From NCBI GenBank assembly GCA_035509275.1, contig DATJLU010000192.1, forward strand, positions 1-31,931: a stretch of DNA of 31,931 bases, given 5' to 3'. Under the pieces are notes generated by a model that was not told the origin of the DNA, did not search any database, and saw only the letters and a program-made list of their open reading frames with translations. The translations under genes were made by a program, and so were the position numbers. Numbering within the stretch: position 1 is the stretch's first letter; each line of letters opens with the position of its first letter. Below, in pieces: positions 31,563 to 31,931 of the stretch. The stretch comes from DAHUYF01 sp035509275 (GTDB taxonomy: Bacteria > Pseudomonadota > Alphaproteobacteria > ATCC43930 > CGMCC-115725).

Positions 31563-31931
31563 ACCAACGCTCGCGCCGCTTGCCACCGCCGTGCTCACCC
31601 TCTGCCGCAGCAAGGGGCTGCATCTGGCTACGGCGGAATCCTGCACCGGCGGCATGGTGGCGGCGGCGCTCACCGACATCGCCGGCTCGTCGGACGTGGT
31701 CGAGCGCGGCCTCGTCACCTATTCGAATGAAGCCAAAAGCGAGCTTTTGGGCGTGCCGGAGAAGCTCCTCGAAACGCATGGCGCGGTGAGCGCCGAGACC
31801 GCCGCGGCGATGGCCGCAGGCGCGCTCGGCGCGGCACCGGTCGACCTCGCCGTCGCCATCACCGGCATTGCCGGCCCCGGCGGCGCCACGCCGACCAAGC
31901 CGGTGGGGCTGGTCTGGTTCGGCTGCGCCCG
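31555..31931 (+). CDS. CinA C-terminal domain protein, nicotinamide-nucleotide amidohydrolase (partial)
   Basis: The first 125 codons of a PncC/CinA-C protein, cut by the window end. It carries the active-site serine motif ATAESCTGGMVAAALTDIAG near 24-43, then ERGLVTYSNEAKSELLGV and the strand AITGIAGPGGATPTKPVG. This enzyme converts nicotinamide mononucleotide to nicotinic acid mononucleotide in pyridine nucleotide recycling. The proposed start is TTG at 31555 with GGGGAGA 5 bases upstream, inside the end of pgpA. The N-terminal MoaB-like domain of long CinA proteins is absent, so this is the short form. Confidence 0.88.
   Translation, partial: MPEPTLAPLATAVLTLCRSKGLHLATAESCTGGMVAAALTDIAGSSDVVERGLVTYSNEAKSELLGVPEKLLETHGAVSAETAAAMAAGALGAAPVDLAVAITGIAGPGGATPTKPVGLVWFGCA

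Overview
The window is high-GC DNA with dense, mostly intact genes. It looks like the chromosome of an alphaproteobacterium, probably of the Rhodospirillales type. The support is a dusB-ntrB-ntrC-ntrY-ntrX cluster followed by a D-amino-acid aminotransferase, hfq and hflX, plus a fused ispDF gene followed by pgpA and cinA. No phage, plasmid, insertion sequence, CRISPR, rRNA or tRNA was seen.

Left part (1-16.7 kb) is accessory metabolism in short units. It holds a small lipoprotein, an Old Yellow Enzyme of the YqjM type, a 72-aa helical protein, a 35-aa membrane microprotein, a ClC antiporter with a hydroxyisobutyrate-dehydrogenase-like gene, and a phasin. Next come a DapA-family gene behind an attenuator-like leader, AlkB, a broken MFS transporter, an alpha/beta hydrolase, a PEP-mutase/isocitrate-lyase family enzyme, a tautomerase, a GST, a LysR/TauE divergent pair, a metal-dependent amidohydrolase, a secreted PEBP protein, a dimeric-barrel protein and an AhpD-like protein. 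Two gene remnants lie between 6.6 and 8.0 kb: the active-site end of an Ada/Ogt methyltransferase in frame with alkB, and the C-terminal third of an MFS transporter. Several palindromic repeats of different families sit between these genes. One cloverleaf-like element is present twice in opposite orientations, at 4.7 and 7.4 kb.

Right part (16.8-31.9 kb) is a regulatory and housekeeping block. Reading leftwards on the minus strand: a CcsA/YpjD-type membrane protein; dusB-ntrB-ntrC with 4-base overlaps; ntrY-ntrX (11-base overlap) and a DUF2252 gene 3 bases after ntrX; a D-amino-acid aminotransferase overlapping a HAD phosphatase by 4 bases; then hfq-hflX, 4 bases apart. NtrB/NtrC and NtrY/NtrX are two histidine-kinase/response-regulator pairs of nitrogen control, and Hfq is the RNA chaperone of sRNA regulation. 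On the plus strand ispDF, pgpA and cinA (cut by the window end) form a likely operon.

The observations most worth a second look are the leader before the DapA-family gene, the Ada remnant before alkB, a 19-base AT-rich palindrome at the predicted dusB start site, and a structured stretch between ntrC and ntrY that may make a small RNA or peptide. I did not find a clearly new multi-gene system.
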